64,000 nucleotides of DNA from Trichosporon coremiiforme. Lineage: Eukaryota; Basidiomycota; Tremellomycetes; Trichosporonales; Trichosporonaceae. Position 1 is the stretch's first letter; each line of letters starts with the position of its first letter. The DNA lies in NCBI GenBank assembly GCA_039545355.1, contig BCJJ01000027.1, forward strand, positions 186,001 through 250,000, in the 5' to 3' direction. The notes below the pieces were generated by a model. The model had not been told where the DNA came from and made no database searches. It saw only the letters and a list, made by a program, of their open reading frames with translations. Position numbers and translations under genes: made by a program. Shown here one piece after another: positions 1 through 12,227 of the stretch.

Positions 1-308
1 CCGCCCAATGCTTGCTGACGGCCGTTGGAACACAACAATTCTTGCCTTTGGCCAGCAATGACGGCCGAGGCGCGACCAGCCAGCGTCGACGCGCAAAATA
101 TGCAGCTGTATATAACAATGCGATGTGCCCCAGACTACAGGCCCTCACCATACACACACAGTTACCCATTCCCGTCGATCACACCGCCGCGCCTGATCAC
201 CACACTATCATAGCGTCCCCCAAAGACAGTATCGAAACAAAAGTGGAACGTACCGACTACGTTACCAAGCAGCCCAAAGCTGTCCCGACCTACGACCCGA
301 ACGCTCCC

Positions 309-1991
309 ATGTCCACCCCCAACTACGTCCCCGCCAAGGCTGAGGGTCCCGGTGGCTACGGCCAGGGCGCCGAGCTCGGCAACCGCCTCACGCATACTCT
401 CTCGTCCTCTTCGCAGCGGCTACGCGGCCTCGACTTCCCGTCACTCACGCAGCAATCGTCGCACCTGAACAACATCTACCGCGCCGAGACCGCTCAGGGC
501 TACATCCGCCCCGATGAGCCAGGACTCTCCCCTATCCTCACGGGCTCGACGCATTACTCGATCGCGACGACGTTCTCGCGCCAGATGACCCAGCTCGCCG
601 ACAAGAAGATTGTCACCTGGACCGAGGGCGACAAGGAGAACCCCTGGAACTGGGGCACGGCCCGCCGCTGGTTCTACACCGCCATCTGCGCCATCTCCGT
701 CGTCCAGGTCGCCTTCATGTCTGCCATCGTCACCGGCGACTTTGGCGACCAGATGGAGCACTTCGGCGTCTCGGCCGAGGTCATCAACCTCACCGTCACC
801 CTCCCCGTTTGCGGTTTCGGTATCGGCCCTCTTCTCTGGTCGCCGCTCTCCGAGCTCTACGGCCGTCGTCCCCTCTGGCTCATCCCCTTCGTCGCGTACA
901 TCGTCCTCAACATCGGTTGTGCGCTTGCCCCCAACATCGGCTGTCTGCTCGCATGCCGTTTCCTCGCCGGCTTCTTCGGTTCTGGCCCCCTCACCCTTGC
1001 CGGCGGTACCATCGCCGACATGTGGGGACCCTCTGAGCGTGGCTTCGCCATCGCCATCTTCGCTGCCGCTCCCTACGGTGGCCCCGTCCTCGGTCCCCTC
1101 CTCGGCGGCTTCATCGGCAAGTACGCCAACTGGCGCTGGCTGTACTGGGTCAACATGTGCTTCGCCTTCGGCGTCTGGTGCTTCCTCCTGCTCCTGCCCG
1201 AGACCTTTGCCCCGATCCTCCTCAAGCGTCGTGCCAAGAAGCTCCGCAAGGAGACTGGCGACTCGTCCTTCGTCACTGAACAAGAGGTCCTCCCCCGCCC
1301 CATCTCCGAGATCGTCGTCGAGACCCTCATCCGCCCCTTCCAGATGCTCGTCGAGGAGCCGATTCTTCTTCTCATGTCGCTTTACGTCTCCCTCGTCTAC
1401 GGCTTGCTCTACGCCTACTTCTTCTCGTTCCCCGTCGTCTTCGTCGAGGGTTACGGCTGGGACGACGCCAAGACCGGTCTCACCTTCTGCTCCGTCCTTA
1501 TCGGTGTCGCCCTCGCCCTCTTCGTCACCCCTATACTTGAGAAGCGCTACCTCGCCAAGGGCGAGAACGTCACTCCCGAAGACCGTCTTCCCGGTATGCT
1601 CGTCGGCGGCCCCTGGGTCCCCATCTCCCTCTTCATCTTCGGCTGGACCGCGCCCCCTTACGTCCAGCCGCACGGCGGCTCTTGGGTCGGCCCCTGTATC
1701 TCTGGTATCCCCTTCGGCTTCGGTATGGTTCTTGTCTACTTCAGTGCCAACGCCTACCTTATCGAGGCTTTCCCCGCTTACGTCGCGTCCGCGCTCGCCG
1801 CCAAGACGGTCGTCCGTTCCGCCGCCGGTGCCGCGATGCCCCTCTTCATCACCCAGATGTTCCACCGTCTCACCAACGGTGGTGCCTCGTCTCTCCTCGG
1901 TGGCCTCGCCATCGTCATGGCCATGATCCCCTGGGCCTTCGCCAAGTGGGGTGCCCAGATCCGTGCCCGCTCGAAGCGTGCCGCCGTCTAA
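309..1991 (+). CDS. MFS drug/polyamine-type transporter (DHA1 family)
   Basis: Predicted proton-coupled exporter of the plasma membrane. The ATG at 309 gives 560 residues, the usual size. The frame stays open upstream to position 12, but that stretch lacks transporter character, so 309 is preferred; a further in-frame ATG lies near 119. About 110 cytosolic residues precede an NPWNW motif (residues 111-115), typical of fungal 12-span drug:H+ antiporters. Six hydrophobic segments follow, with the motif-A-like SELYGRRP loop near residue 181. A charged central loop (KRRAKKLRKE) separates six more segments. No intron is evident. The substrate cannot be read from sequence; relatives move azoles, cycloheximide or polyamines. 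The coding strand is so biased that a 474-codon antisense frame is open, which I treat as a shadow. Confidence 0.88.
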   Translation: MSTPNYVPAKAEGPGGYGQGAELGNRLTHTLSSSSQRLRGLDFPSLTQQSSHLNNIYRAETAQGYIRPDEPGLSPILTGSTHYSIATTFSRQMTQLADKKIVTWTEGDKENPWNWGTARRWFYTAICAISVVQVAFMSAIVTGDFGDQMEHFGVSAEVINLTVTLPVCGFGIGPLLWSPLSELYGRRPLWLIPFVAYIVLNIGCALAPNIGCLLACRFLAGFFGSGPLTLAGGTIADMWGPSERGFAIAIFAAAPYGGPVLGPLLGGFIGKYANWRWLYWVNMCFAFGVWCFLLLLPETFAPILLKRRAKKLRKETGDSSFVTEQEVLPRPISEIVVETLIRPFQMLVEEPILLLMSLYVSLVYGLLYAYFFSFPVVFVEGYGWDDAKTGLTFCSVLIGVALALFVTPILEKRYLAKGENVTPEDRLPGMLVGGPWVPISLFIFGWTAPPYVQPHGGSWVGPCISGIPFGFGMVLVYFSANAYLIEAFPAYVASALAAKTVVRSAAGAAMPLFITQMFHRLTNGGASSLLGGLAIVMAMIPWAFAKWGAQIRARSKRAAV

Positions 1992-2848
1992 ACCTTTCCC
2001 TATCCCGACCCCAAACCTTTACCCACACTTTAATAGATATCATAGACTCATTTCACCCTACATACGGACATTCATAGGTTAATAGCATCATACACAACAA
2101 TACCATGCAAAGTCGGAAGACTAATAATTGATCACACTTTATGTTGCAGTGGCAGTGACACTTCGAGATTGAAACATGGCAAAACCTGACGAAATACCCA
2201 TGGCCGGCACAGTATGCATAGTCGCATGAATCCCAGTGACCGGACCCTGGCAGTTCCAAGTCCTGCATAGTCAGTGCCACAGGTGGAATGCATGGCGATG
2301 AGACACGGAGCCGGCAGGAGAGAGGATCCAGTTTCAGAGTGCTTCAGGGATCGTCTCGCGGCCAGTCTTCGCGACATCATTGTCCAGCTTCCACGTTCCA
2401 TTGCTCTTCCAAAACCTTCCCCAGCTTCCCTGTGAGTAGACTCCGGGGACAGGGGAGCTTCCTTTTCCAACGCTACTTCAGCTCATACCAGGATTTGGAC
2501 CTCTCGCGGACATCGCCATGAAGGACCGCTGTCAAGGGACGTTTCAGTTCAAGCGCCATCAGTGAGCTAGTGAGCTGGGCCGTACTGGAGGTCGTAGTCA
2601 TGTCAGGTTTCCACTCTGTCACTGGCATAGTGCGCACTCAAGGCCATCTGAGTTTCCTGGGGACGACCGGGTAACACAAGGTATCTCGGATGACAGCAGG
2701 CGCACGTGAGCCGCAAATGAAGCGCCTCGGGTAGCTCATATCAGCACCGGTCCTGGACAAGTCAACGCCCGCTCCGTGACGACATTCGCCGCACTCTATC
2801 TGTATTGGACCCGAGCAGACAATGACCGGCAACCAGTACTTGCAGGAG

Positions 2849-2881
2849 GTGAGCTAGCGCGATGTCTAGCCCCTAGCTCAC
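2849..2881. repeat. Perfect 9-bp inverted repeat
   Basis: GTGAGCTAG at 2849-2857 pairs with CTAGCTCAC at 2873-2881 across a 15-nt loop. Confidence 0.8.
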
Positions 2882-3090
2882 ATTGGCAGGGCTGCCCGTC
2901 AACCGTTTCGGAGACGAGAGAGAAAGGACACCTGCCTGAGATATGCAAGCAGGATCCCGACAGCTTGCAGCGTGAGCTGTGAGGTCCACTCGAGAAGTTC
3001 ACGCCAGAGGCAGAGGCATCGATCGGCGCCGGCGCTCAAGCTCGTGACCTCTTCCCAGCTCCGCGACGGCGTCTGTAGCCGCTACGCAGA

Positions 3091-3123
3091 CGTGAGCTTG
3101 ATGTGGGATTCTCATAGCTCACG
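3091..3123. repeat. Perfect 8-bp inverted repeat with the same core
   Basis: CGTGAGCT at 3091-3098 pairs with AGCTCACG at 3116-3123 across a 17-nt loop. The core heptamer is the one in the hairpin at 2849-2881. Confidence 0.8.
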
Positions 3124-4073
3124 ACAGATGCGGCTCAACGAATGGCACTACGTCTTCCACAGTTGGGAAAGGAAGGGAAGGGCGCCAATCATAGGGGCTC
3201 GCTTACTGGGGTTACACGCTGCTTCTTCTGACGAGGCCGCGGCGACTCCTCCAACTCGCTGGTCAGGGCGCTCTGGTTGCTGGGAGGGGGTCCGAAGACA
3301 TGGAATTGTCTGGAATGAATGTAGTTGACGAAGGTGTCAGTGGAGGAGGGCATCCTTTGGTTCAGGCTGTGTTGCAGTCCGGGATCTGAATCCGTCTCGT
3401 CGCCACCGCGGTCCGCGGTCCGGTCAGTGTGATCGGCATCACGCATCAGGACGCCACGGCACCGCGCAGCTCACTGGTCACATGTCCACAGAATGCTGCT
3501 GTTCACTTGTTCGTCGGATGCTGGGGACCAGCACTGCCACTAGTCAAAGCTGCCAACACCCGTAAGCAGTTGCCAAGACTCGAGAGTCGAGATTCGCCAC
3601 ATGCGGCACGTGACTTGCATCAACCTCCGAACTTGGCTCGGACTCCGAAGTCTGCGTCTGCCCCCTGCCCCGACGCCGAGCAGCTCGGAGACTCAGTACT
3701 GGCCAAGCCACATGACGTGAACCTCACGCTCCGACGTCATGCTCCACAGCCTGCGTCAGTCCGCCTGCAGCCCCCGCCAGTAAGTAATCCGATGCAACCC
3801 GCCCGTCAGTCCCTGTGCCTCGGTCATGAAATTTGCCTGCATCTGCAGTCGCAATGCCAAGTATAGATGAGAGTTGCAGATTATGGATATGATGGGGTGG
3901 TGGTGTGGTATGACAGCGCCATGGGGGACATGCAAACATACACTTTCCGGGACGAAAACTGTGAAAACTATGCAAGTCGGAATGCGAGAAACCAAAGACA
4001 ACGGGGAAGTCGTAATACAAGGAAGAAGGGAAGCAAGTGCGTGTTTGGGTGGCAGTGTTCGGAACTCGTGCCG

Positions 4074-7000
4074 CTATCGCCGGGTCAGGTTGCCCAGAGC
4101 CGTCTTGAACTTCTGCTTGCGCGACACCTTGCGCTGAGGATAGTCGGGGACGACGAAGCCGTTCGGTCCGACGGGTGAATCGCGCTCGGCCTCGCTCGAC
4201 TGGCGCTCGTCGTGCCCGTCCGACTTGTGGCGCGGACGCACGGCGGCAGCGTGCTGCGAGGTTGCGGCGTACGAGCGGGCGGCCGCGAGACCCTGATAAC
4301 GCCCATCGTTGCGCAGGCCGCCGGGCTTGGTTGGGCGCGTCAGCGACGACGAGCGCATGATCGGCTTACCACCGCTCGCCATGCTGTTGCTGAGGCTGTT
4401 GTTCAGGCTCGGCGTGACACTGAGCGACGATGGGTATGTGCCGCTGCCAGACGTGCCGGGCGGGGTGCCGTTCATGCGGTGCGACGGAGACGTGACGCGG
4501 CGCTGCAGGCTGGAAGCAGACTGACCTGTCGCCCACATGTCAGAGATATGACCATAGCGCTGCGATTTGGTTGGCAGGCGGTGGTGCGCAGTCGTCGCGG
4601 CGGCAGCCGAAGTCAGAGCTGACAAGCGCTCACGGTAAGCTTGCTCGCGGCGGTCGTAGATGTGGTTGACTGGCATCGGCATCCAGGCGTTAGATGCCGA
4701 TTCCATAGCGGGTGACGGTGCGGAGCCGCTGCGGCTGTGAGTCGACCGGGGATGAGGCGGGTGCGACGAGACGCGGTGGCGCTCACCGCGGTCAGTCATC
4801 GAAAGGTAATTCGACATCTGGCTCGTCCGGTCCGAGCTGCTGCGCGACGTGCGCGACGAGCGGCGTTCGGCGCGTTCAAACTCCTGGGCGATGGCGTGAG
4901 TTTCGCCGTATGCTGCGAGCTGCGAAGCGAGATCGCGGTTCGCACTCGCTGTGTCGGGCACCTGCGCCAGCTCCAGAACATCGCGCTCCGCCTGCTCCAT
5001 CGCCGTCTTCGCCTCGGCGTGCGACGAGATCGTTCGCACGGACGGTCGGGGCGGAGCGGTCGAAGGCATGTTGCGGGCGACACCGTTCTCCGGCACGGGC
5101 GGGAACTTAGCAGCGATAGCAGACAAAGAGCTCTCGCTGGCCCTCGTGATACCCGGAAGAGCGTTACTCTCGGCAGGCACTAAGCCCATGCAACGGACGT
5201 CGAGCTCGTCACCAACGGACGGGTGTCGCGAGCCGGGCGGGGTCAGGACGCGGGAGGACGGCGGTGTTGTTAAGACACCACCAGTCGAGTCGGTCTGGTT
5301 CGAGCCGATGCTCTCGCCGCGGTAGCGGCCTGTCTGGTCCGAAGCAGTGATCGCTTCGACAGCCTCGTTCTCCGCCTGCGGCGGCTCGAGGTACTCAGAC
5401 ACAGCCACCTCGGGCGGTGTCATGAGACCTGACTGCGCAGTTGGCGTCGCGTCGGTGGCAGCCTCGGTGGATGGCGTGTCGATATTGAGGGTGGAGGTGC
5501 TGGGTGGCGGCAGCGCAGTCGAGGTTGAGCTTCCCTCGTGTGGCGAGGCTTCGTCAGCCGTAGTTTCTCGGCTACGGCTCTGAGCCAGCGCCTCGAGCTT
5601 GGGCACGATGACGCTGCTGTCGATCCCATCACGCGAGGACACTGCGGTCAAGGATTCGCCGTTCCTGGCAGTCATGGAAGGCGTATGCGAAAGCGACTGG
5701 CGTTCCTTGGACGCCGCGATGGGCTGGCTGGTCATTGAGGGCATCGAAGGGGCGCTCGGCATTCTTCGCGGGCCCTTGTGCTCGCCCGAAGGCTTCCGGA
5801 CCTCTGTCAGCGTGCGGCGGACCATAGCATTCTTAATATCGCTCGATTCGCTCGATCCCCACTCGTTCGCGAGAGGGCTTGGGCTGATGGTGCTGTGGCG
5901 CGAAAGACGTCGATCCCACGATGGGCGGTCCGTGCCGTTGGCCGTGACCTGAGGGCGATCCGAGTACGAAGTCAGAGAAGGACTGGGCGGAACGCTCTCA
6001 AAGAAGCGAGTCTTAGCCGCGGGAGCCGAGGCTGTGAGGGCCGACGACATTTCTAGTCGCTCTCCCAGAGTCTGAGCGTCCATAGCCATCTGGATCAAGT
6101 CCGGATCCATCGAAGCACGTCGTAGCCGGGCAATGTCATGCTCGACCTGCGCCGGATGCGGGGCGGGTTCTGCCCGACGAGGCGGCGGACTGGGGCTTCG
6201 CGAAGGCGGTGAGTAGTCGCGCTTAAACATCTTCAGGATCGCCTGCTTGTCGACCTTGGCCTTGTCCATCTTGGCTTTGATCTCCGAAGGCCGAAGCCTT
6301 CCCCGAATGCCCGAAGTCTGATCGTCGTGTTGTGATGATTCCGGCGCATCCTCGCCATGCTCGGCAATGGCACCAGTGGTTGGCCCGCTTTCGACCTTGC
6401 GGATACGGTTCCGGAACGCAACGCCGGGGTGGGCGGCCCTCTCTAAGATAGACGGAAGAGACGGTCTTCGTGACGTCTTCTCCTTACTGAAGTTTGGCGA
6501 GACGCCGTCAACGGGCGAGGTCGGTGTCGGAGGCTGATGCGTATCAGGTGTAATCGTCTCTTCAGTGTCCTCGTCTCCGCCAGGCGAACTGAGACCGCCG
6601 CCGACAGGTGATGGAAGGTCAGAAGTGTTGATGGGCTCCATATACGGAATAGCGATGGAGCCACTCTCGCTGCCGTCGCTCCTGAGTGCGTTGGAAGCAT
6701 CGTTCGTTGCCGATCCGTTACGCTGGAACTTGCCGTCAAAGCTGCCTCGCAATAGCCGGAGGCCTTTCTCGGAAGCAGCGCTGACCATGCTCGACGCACG
6801 TTCCTTGCCTTTTCGGGCAGACGATCCAGGGACGGACACATCCGTGATATCTGATTGATTGCTGGCGAAGGAGTTGGCTCTTGATCGGACGTTGACGGCA
6901 GACGCAGACATCGATGCCCGATTGTGACCATTGATCTGGTACCATACGCGGATGGTATGGACGACCTCGTTGTATCCGCTCATCTCGGCGAGGTCTTCCG

Positions 7001-7924
7001 GCGTCAGTCCATTCTTGTCCTGCTTGTCCGGCACCGCACCAGATGCAAGCAGGATTTGGACGACCTGTGCATGGCCGTTCGCGGCAGCAAAGTGCAGTGG
7101 TGTGGACCCTAAGGAATAGTCAGTGAATGCGATCGAGACTGGGAAGGAAATGTGGGTGCAAAATGGGTTGCTTACCAGCAGTGCCGACTGCCGGAGCTCC
7201 GGACCGCTTCGTGTCGCCGCCGTACCGCCGCGGCAATCGGGGTGCGTTCACATCAGCACCCCGGTCGAGCAACATGCGTACAACACTGGTGCTTCCACCC
7301 GAGCTGGCAGCGTGTATCGGTAGGCATCCATGGAGGAGCGAGTTGACAGGCTGTCCGTGCGTCAGGGCGTAGTGCACGAGACCGATGTTACCGCTGGCGG
7401 CGGCCGAGTGCAATTCAAGGTTTGGGTCTGGTTAAGGTTAGCAAACAGCTGGCCACGGCGAACACGATTAACACGAGATGGCGATCAAGAGGGAATGTGG
7501 GACGCAGTAGGATGGTGTGCGAAGTGATCAGAAGATCTGCAATGTGTTTGAAACACCGGGAGACGACAACAAACCTCGGGCAACACACGGGCGTTCGCAG
7601 GGAAGACGTTCGTGTGGCTGAGGTCGGGGGTTTTCGGCAGCACGTCCAGGTGTCCAGGCGAGAGCTACAACCCTCTGCACACGCCACTGAAGGCGTGCCA
7701 AGCAGGTGAGCTGACGTTGCAGTGGGTAGTTGGCCAAGCAAAGCAACGCTCAGCGTATCTGATGGAGGTGGAAACAAAGACTCACAGTCGAGGACGACAT
7801 CGTATTTCGCCTCTACCCGCTCTTTTGCGTCCTTGGTCGGTATCTTGCTTCGGATAGCGTCCAAGGTATTCGCGGTGCGCTCGACGGCCGTGGAAGTGAC
7901 GGAGACGGGCGTGGTAGGTGGCAT
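4074..7924 (-). CDS. Ankyrin-repeat protein with long disordered tail
   Basis: Four exons, read right to left: 7924-7786, 7664-7575, 7427-7176, 7108-4074. Splice phases match throughout and give 1171 residues. The N-terminus (residues 1-75) is short and polar. About 110 residues follow with three ankyrin units: LHSAAASGNIGLV, LPIHAASSGG with LLDRGADVNAP, and STPLHFAAANGHAQVV, then a weaker fourth. The remaining roughly 960 residues are rich in Ser, Pro, Thr and Arg with RRPSLPS-type phosphosite candidates, and look intrinsically disordered with a basic end. Ankyrin repeats bind partner proteins; nothing catalytic is visible. The ankyrin block resembles a protein common in basidiomycetes whose role I do not know. 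The acceptor of exon 2 is the least certain point: 7664 is the only choice that keeps phase. An ambiguous base at 7981 lies upstream of the start. Confidence 0.8.
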
Positions 7925-8003
7925 GGTGGGCGGAGGTGCGGGGTGGGACCGCCGATGCGGACGGGAAGTCTTGGTGCGGGNGTCGGAGGCTGGTGAAAGG
8001 AAT

Positions 8004-8023
8004 GGGTGGGTGGGTGGGTGGGG
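8004..8023 (+). repeat. (GGGT)n tract, candidate G-quadruplex
   Basis: Five GGG runs separated by single T residues, about 80 bp upstream of the ankyrin gene start and on its non-coding strand. The spacing fits a parallel G-quadruplex. It could equally be a simple length-variable repeat. Confidence 0.6.
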
Positions 8024-11000
8024 ATTGGCAGTAGTCGGGGAAGGGGCGGAGGTGGCGAAGGCGACTATCGGCGTCGTATGGGGGCGATATTCGTCGTCAT
8101 GAGCGGTGACAGTGGTAGGGGGGTGGGAGGGTGGTGTGCAAGTGTACAGAGGTGAGAATGGACGATGGGCAGAGCTGAGTGTAGGGCGTCTGATGGAATT
8201 GGTGCAGCCAGGCAACGGTCGAGCTGGTCAAGGGTGGTTTGTAGGTCGGATAGGGATCTGCAGGGGCCCTGCGAGCAACGAGCGGTCGAGCGGTACGGCC
8301 GGCGGTCTAGCGTGAGGCTCGAGGTCGCCGGGCGGCGTGCAGTGCTTGGGTCCTGTGGTGGGCTGGTGGATGCGGTGGGTGGATGGGTGGTACGGATATA
8401 GGGCCGCTAAAGACGGCGACGCTCGTGGCCTTAATCGAAGGACCCTCGGTGATCCCTCTTGTATTCGGGGTACAACCTCATTAAACCCGCCGCCCCTTAA
8501 CCACATTCTCCGTCGCCGCCTTGCGCGTCCTCTGGTGCACAGAATCATACCGGACCCTGGATAACGTCCTAACGAAAACCTACGTCACCACCGCACTACT
8601 CTGACTGTACGCGGTCGCCATCAGCCTGCGACCTTGCGCTTGCATACTGGCTGCATGCTGGCCAACCGTTCCTGCGATCCTGCAACCCCAGTTATTTGAG
8701 GTATTCGCGGATTCCTGTAACCCCATCTCATTGGCGGTGGCGAAACGAGAAAGGGGCACTGGCACGCTCGGTTGCTCGATCGCCTGGCAGGACACGAACA
8801 TTGGTAACGCTCCCAGCACTGATAACAGGCGGCAGGTGATCAAGCACCATGTGTGACAGATACGCTGATAACCGTTCCTCCCATTTCCGTGGGTACTTTT
8901 CGTCTTTCTGGTCCGGTGGGCGCCCACACGGCCCACACGGTTCAGACGGATGCAAGTGCACTCGGCAGCAACCTCGTCGTGTACCTTGCAGCTCCATGTT
9001 CACACACATCAGGAGACAAAGGCGCATCTGTATCCGCTATGCGACGGGGGAGTGGGCGCTGGCGTCTGGAGCATTCCATGGGTTCCATTGTGTCAGGCCG
9101 TATCTTTCTACAACTCGTGACCGGTGGGGAAATCGCTGCCGCGCCACTCCGCCTTCCGCACACGCCGCACCACGTATAGCGCCGATCGCTGTCCGCCTGG
9201 CCTTCCGCCGTGCTCCGTCTTGACCCCCGACCGCCGTCTGACGCGAAGAGTGGGCAGGGAGGGTGGGCGGAGTTGATCCAGTGACCAACAGCCAACCCTG
9301 GAACTCCTGACTGCTCTTGCATGTGCCTGCAGGTGAACAGTTTCGTCTTTGTACATGCCACTCTAATGTGTCATGCGTACTGCATCCTGCGTTGTGCACC
9401 CCGGACCCCGATCCGCCGGAGACCGAAGGAAACCGAACCTAAACGGCGCCAAATGCAAGTTTGAATGGCGCGCTGAATCGCTCATGTAATCTTCATCTGA
9501 TCTCTGACCGACGCGTCCTCCCCTCACCCGGCCCCTTGGCCTCTCCTCCCCACCCAGGTTCGAGGGGGGTGTATCTACAGGACCGTTGGGATTTGGGGGC
9601 ACTGCATGCTCCAAGCTTGCAAGCTCCATGCCTCGGGCCTCACATCTGAGGTGTTTGGCCCGCTCAGTGGCGCTGGTGCGCTAGTGCACGGCTCTGAGCC
9701 CGACGCCGAAACTGCGTCTCCCCCGAAACGTCAGTCAGAACATCGGAATGTCGGCGCGGGCGTAGCCGTACTTCGTCCGAAAGACACTAAGACAATTTAG
9801 CGTTGTGCATGTGCCCGCGCGCCGGCAGACCCAAAGACGTCCGCCGCGAGTTCTCTTTTTAGGCGCGGTTGCGGCACGCAAGACATGATATCATCTGGCC
9901 TGTACCCACAGATTGTGAACGTGCGCCTTGAGTGCGAGTCAGATGAGCCTGGGGAACTGTTTTGCGTCGGCGTTGCCCGGCACGCGAGGAAGACTGCCTG
10001 CGCCGAATCGGCCTTCGGTCGGCGATGTGGTCAGTTGAAGTAGTCATGTGCCGGATCAGCTGCGCCGAGAGTTCCATTTGCGCATGGCCCTGCGGTCTTG
10101 GCGATGTATCGTGCTCCAGCTGCAGCATCATGTATGGCGGCTCGGACAAGTGGAATACTCGCTGCGGCCGGCACAGATGGCACGGCGGCGCCCCCACCCA
10201 ATTCCACATGTTCACACATGACGATAATGAAGCGTAGGTATGCTGGATCCGAATGAGTGGAGCGCGTCGCGCGGTGTCAGCGTGAACCATGACATGACCG
10301 TGCGTTCACCATATCTTCACTGCTCCGACTCTGTCCGTCTGATGTCATACGCAGCGATATGATATCAATGATAACAGCGATACTAATGCCAGTGGATCCC
10401 GTCGCGAGCAAGACGCGAGGCGTAAGACTAAATGAGCGGTTCAGGGCTCGCAACGTGCAACAACACGTGTTTTAGCACGGCCCGAGCGCGCTAGTGTCTA
10501 CTTTGGTCCCACATCAGTCCCATCACTCAGGCCAGGCACAGCCCCGTTTCGGCGAACCTGACTAGGGCGCAGACGGCAAGCGGCTAAGAGGCTAAGCGGA
10601 CAGCTGTAACCAGGTCATAGCAGGTAAGCGCAGGGAGAGCACGCGGAATGATATCATCGCGCACTGCACCACGCACCACAGCACCACTCGATGCACCACG
10701 GGACGCTTCATATGGCACTTCTCGCCACTGCAAGTTGGCTGAATCCGCATCCTGGAGACTATGCAGGAGACGGAGACGCAGGCGGACACTCGCCTTCATA
10801 CTTTCGGCATTGTGCCTCATGGCACACAGCGCTAGCAGCGTCGATACCGCTTGCAGTGTTGGAGTGTGACAGACGCGCAGCCTGCGGATCTCGGGCAACG
10901 GCGAGACAACTCTAGCCGATGATAGTGTGATGGACGATCTGCGTACTGCGTCGTCACTGGTCACACCACTGTCACACCGCATGTAACCCGGCGCCACCGC

Positions 11001-11638
11001 ACAGCCGTGGAAGCTCGTCCTGCCTCGAGGCCTCGGCGTTCAAGTGTCGGGCAAACAGGTCTTTCGGGCGCCGATCACCCAGTCAGCATTCTCGGCCCGC
11101 CTTGACACTCGACGCAACAGAGCGGCCAGGAATCACTCTCCTTCGATGGATGTTACGCCGCTCTCGCCGCTGAGAAGCTCGCAACTGGCCGCTTGAATCC
11201 ACTGGAAGTGCATACGCGACAGACGGTTCTCGCGTAGACAGTATGGTATACCCAACCCTATCAATCTGCGCAATGACAACAGCGAGGACCAGATAGTTGA
11301 TCCGTGCTCCTGCGACTGCGGCCCGCTCCACGGGGATGAAATCATGCTGATATCACTCATTCCTGGAAGTACGCAGGAAGCGGGCAAGCTCGTTTGCTTC
11401 CATCTATGTTCGATGGAAATCAGCGACAAACGCAACCTTTCTCCCTCAATGAGCACCATGCGAAGATAGCGATAGAAAAGCCAGTCGCCACCGACGCACC
11501 CGACCCTCTGACAGCTCCACATGCACATCTGTAATGGCCGGATTTGGATTTGCAGTATGAGGGCGTCACATGCTGCGGGGTGAGTACCCTAATCGTAATG
11601 CGCGTAATGGGCTACTGCCAAATTGTCGAATTGTCGAG

Positions 11639-11652
11639 TCGAGTCGACTCGA
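11639..11652. repeat. 14-bp perfect palindrome
   Basis: TCGAGTCGACTCGA is self-complementary. It follows a partial direct repeat of TTGTCGA. No function is inferred. Confidence 0.6.
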
Positions 11653-12227
11653 TTTTGGGTGCAGGTCACCAAAGTGGCAATCGCTGCGCGCTGTGCCTGG
11701 GTGCAAGATACAGGAGCCGGACGGAAGGACGATGAAACGGGCAAAAGCGGCGGCGCCGCGGGCAGATCGCCAGAGGTACCAGAGCGTGTCATACCTTTTC
11801 CGCCCGAACTGGTGCTTTCCGCCCGGGCTCAAGCGGCTCGAGGCTCGCGCTCCTCGCGCTGTGATGCGCGGGTTTCCACACTTTCCCCGTCGATGCGAAG
11901 CCATGCGACCATGCGAAGCGAACCAAGCTGGGCGGCAGGTGGATCCATTCTTACAAAAGCAAAAAGTAGAACAATGCAAATGCCGACTCCCACTCCCACA
12001 CCACTGACATCCACAATAACGCAAGCGCCGATCTAAGCATCCGGCGCCCTCAGATCCAACTCGCACCACCCACCAGCATTAGTATGGACGCGCACCCCGC
12101 CATCTTCAGTAACGACAAGCACAAAAAGCCCCCCGCCCGTCTTCGCGCCTGTGTCATCGTCAGAGCAACTTCTCCAACTTTTTCTTGTCCGCCCAAGTAA
12201 ACCTCGCGTCCAGCAAGAAATCCAGAC

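Larger units (their letters stand above)
1992..4073. other. Gene-free interval with a GTGAGCT repeat cluster
   Basis: No convincing gene on either strand; the frames present are short and of mixed composition. The notable content is eight copies of GTGAGCT or its complement AGCTCAC between 2562 and 3474, two pairs of which form perfect hairpins. The interval carries the 3' ends of the flanking convergent genes. Confidence 0.5.
7925..12227. other. 4.3-kb gene-poor interval
   Basis: Nearest the ankyrin gene it holds a promoter-side G-tract (8004-8023). Frames of up to about 165 codons occur on both strands but overlap one another, start without context and show no family resemblance or matched splice signals. 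The decamer palindrome ATGATATCAT occurs at 9885-9894 and 10648-10657, and a 14-bp palindrome lies at 11639-11652. I find no gene, transposon end or RNA gene here. Confidence 0.5.

Noticed and set aside
441..1865. 474-codon open frame antisense to the MFS transporter
   Set aside because: It is a composition shadow: strong GC3 bias removes stop codons from the opposite strand. Its product is Asp/Glu/Gly-rich without domains. The same applies to 13512-14873 (+), 16900-18087 (+), 39886-41133 (-), 46058-47335 (-) and 48801-50504 (+).
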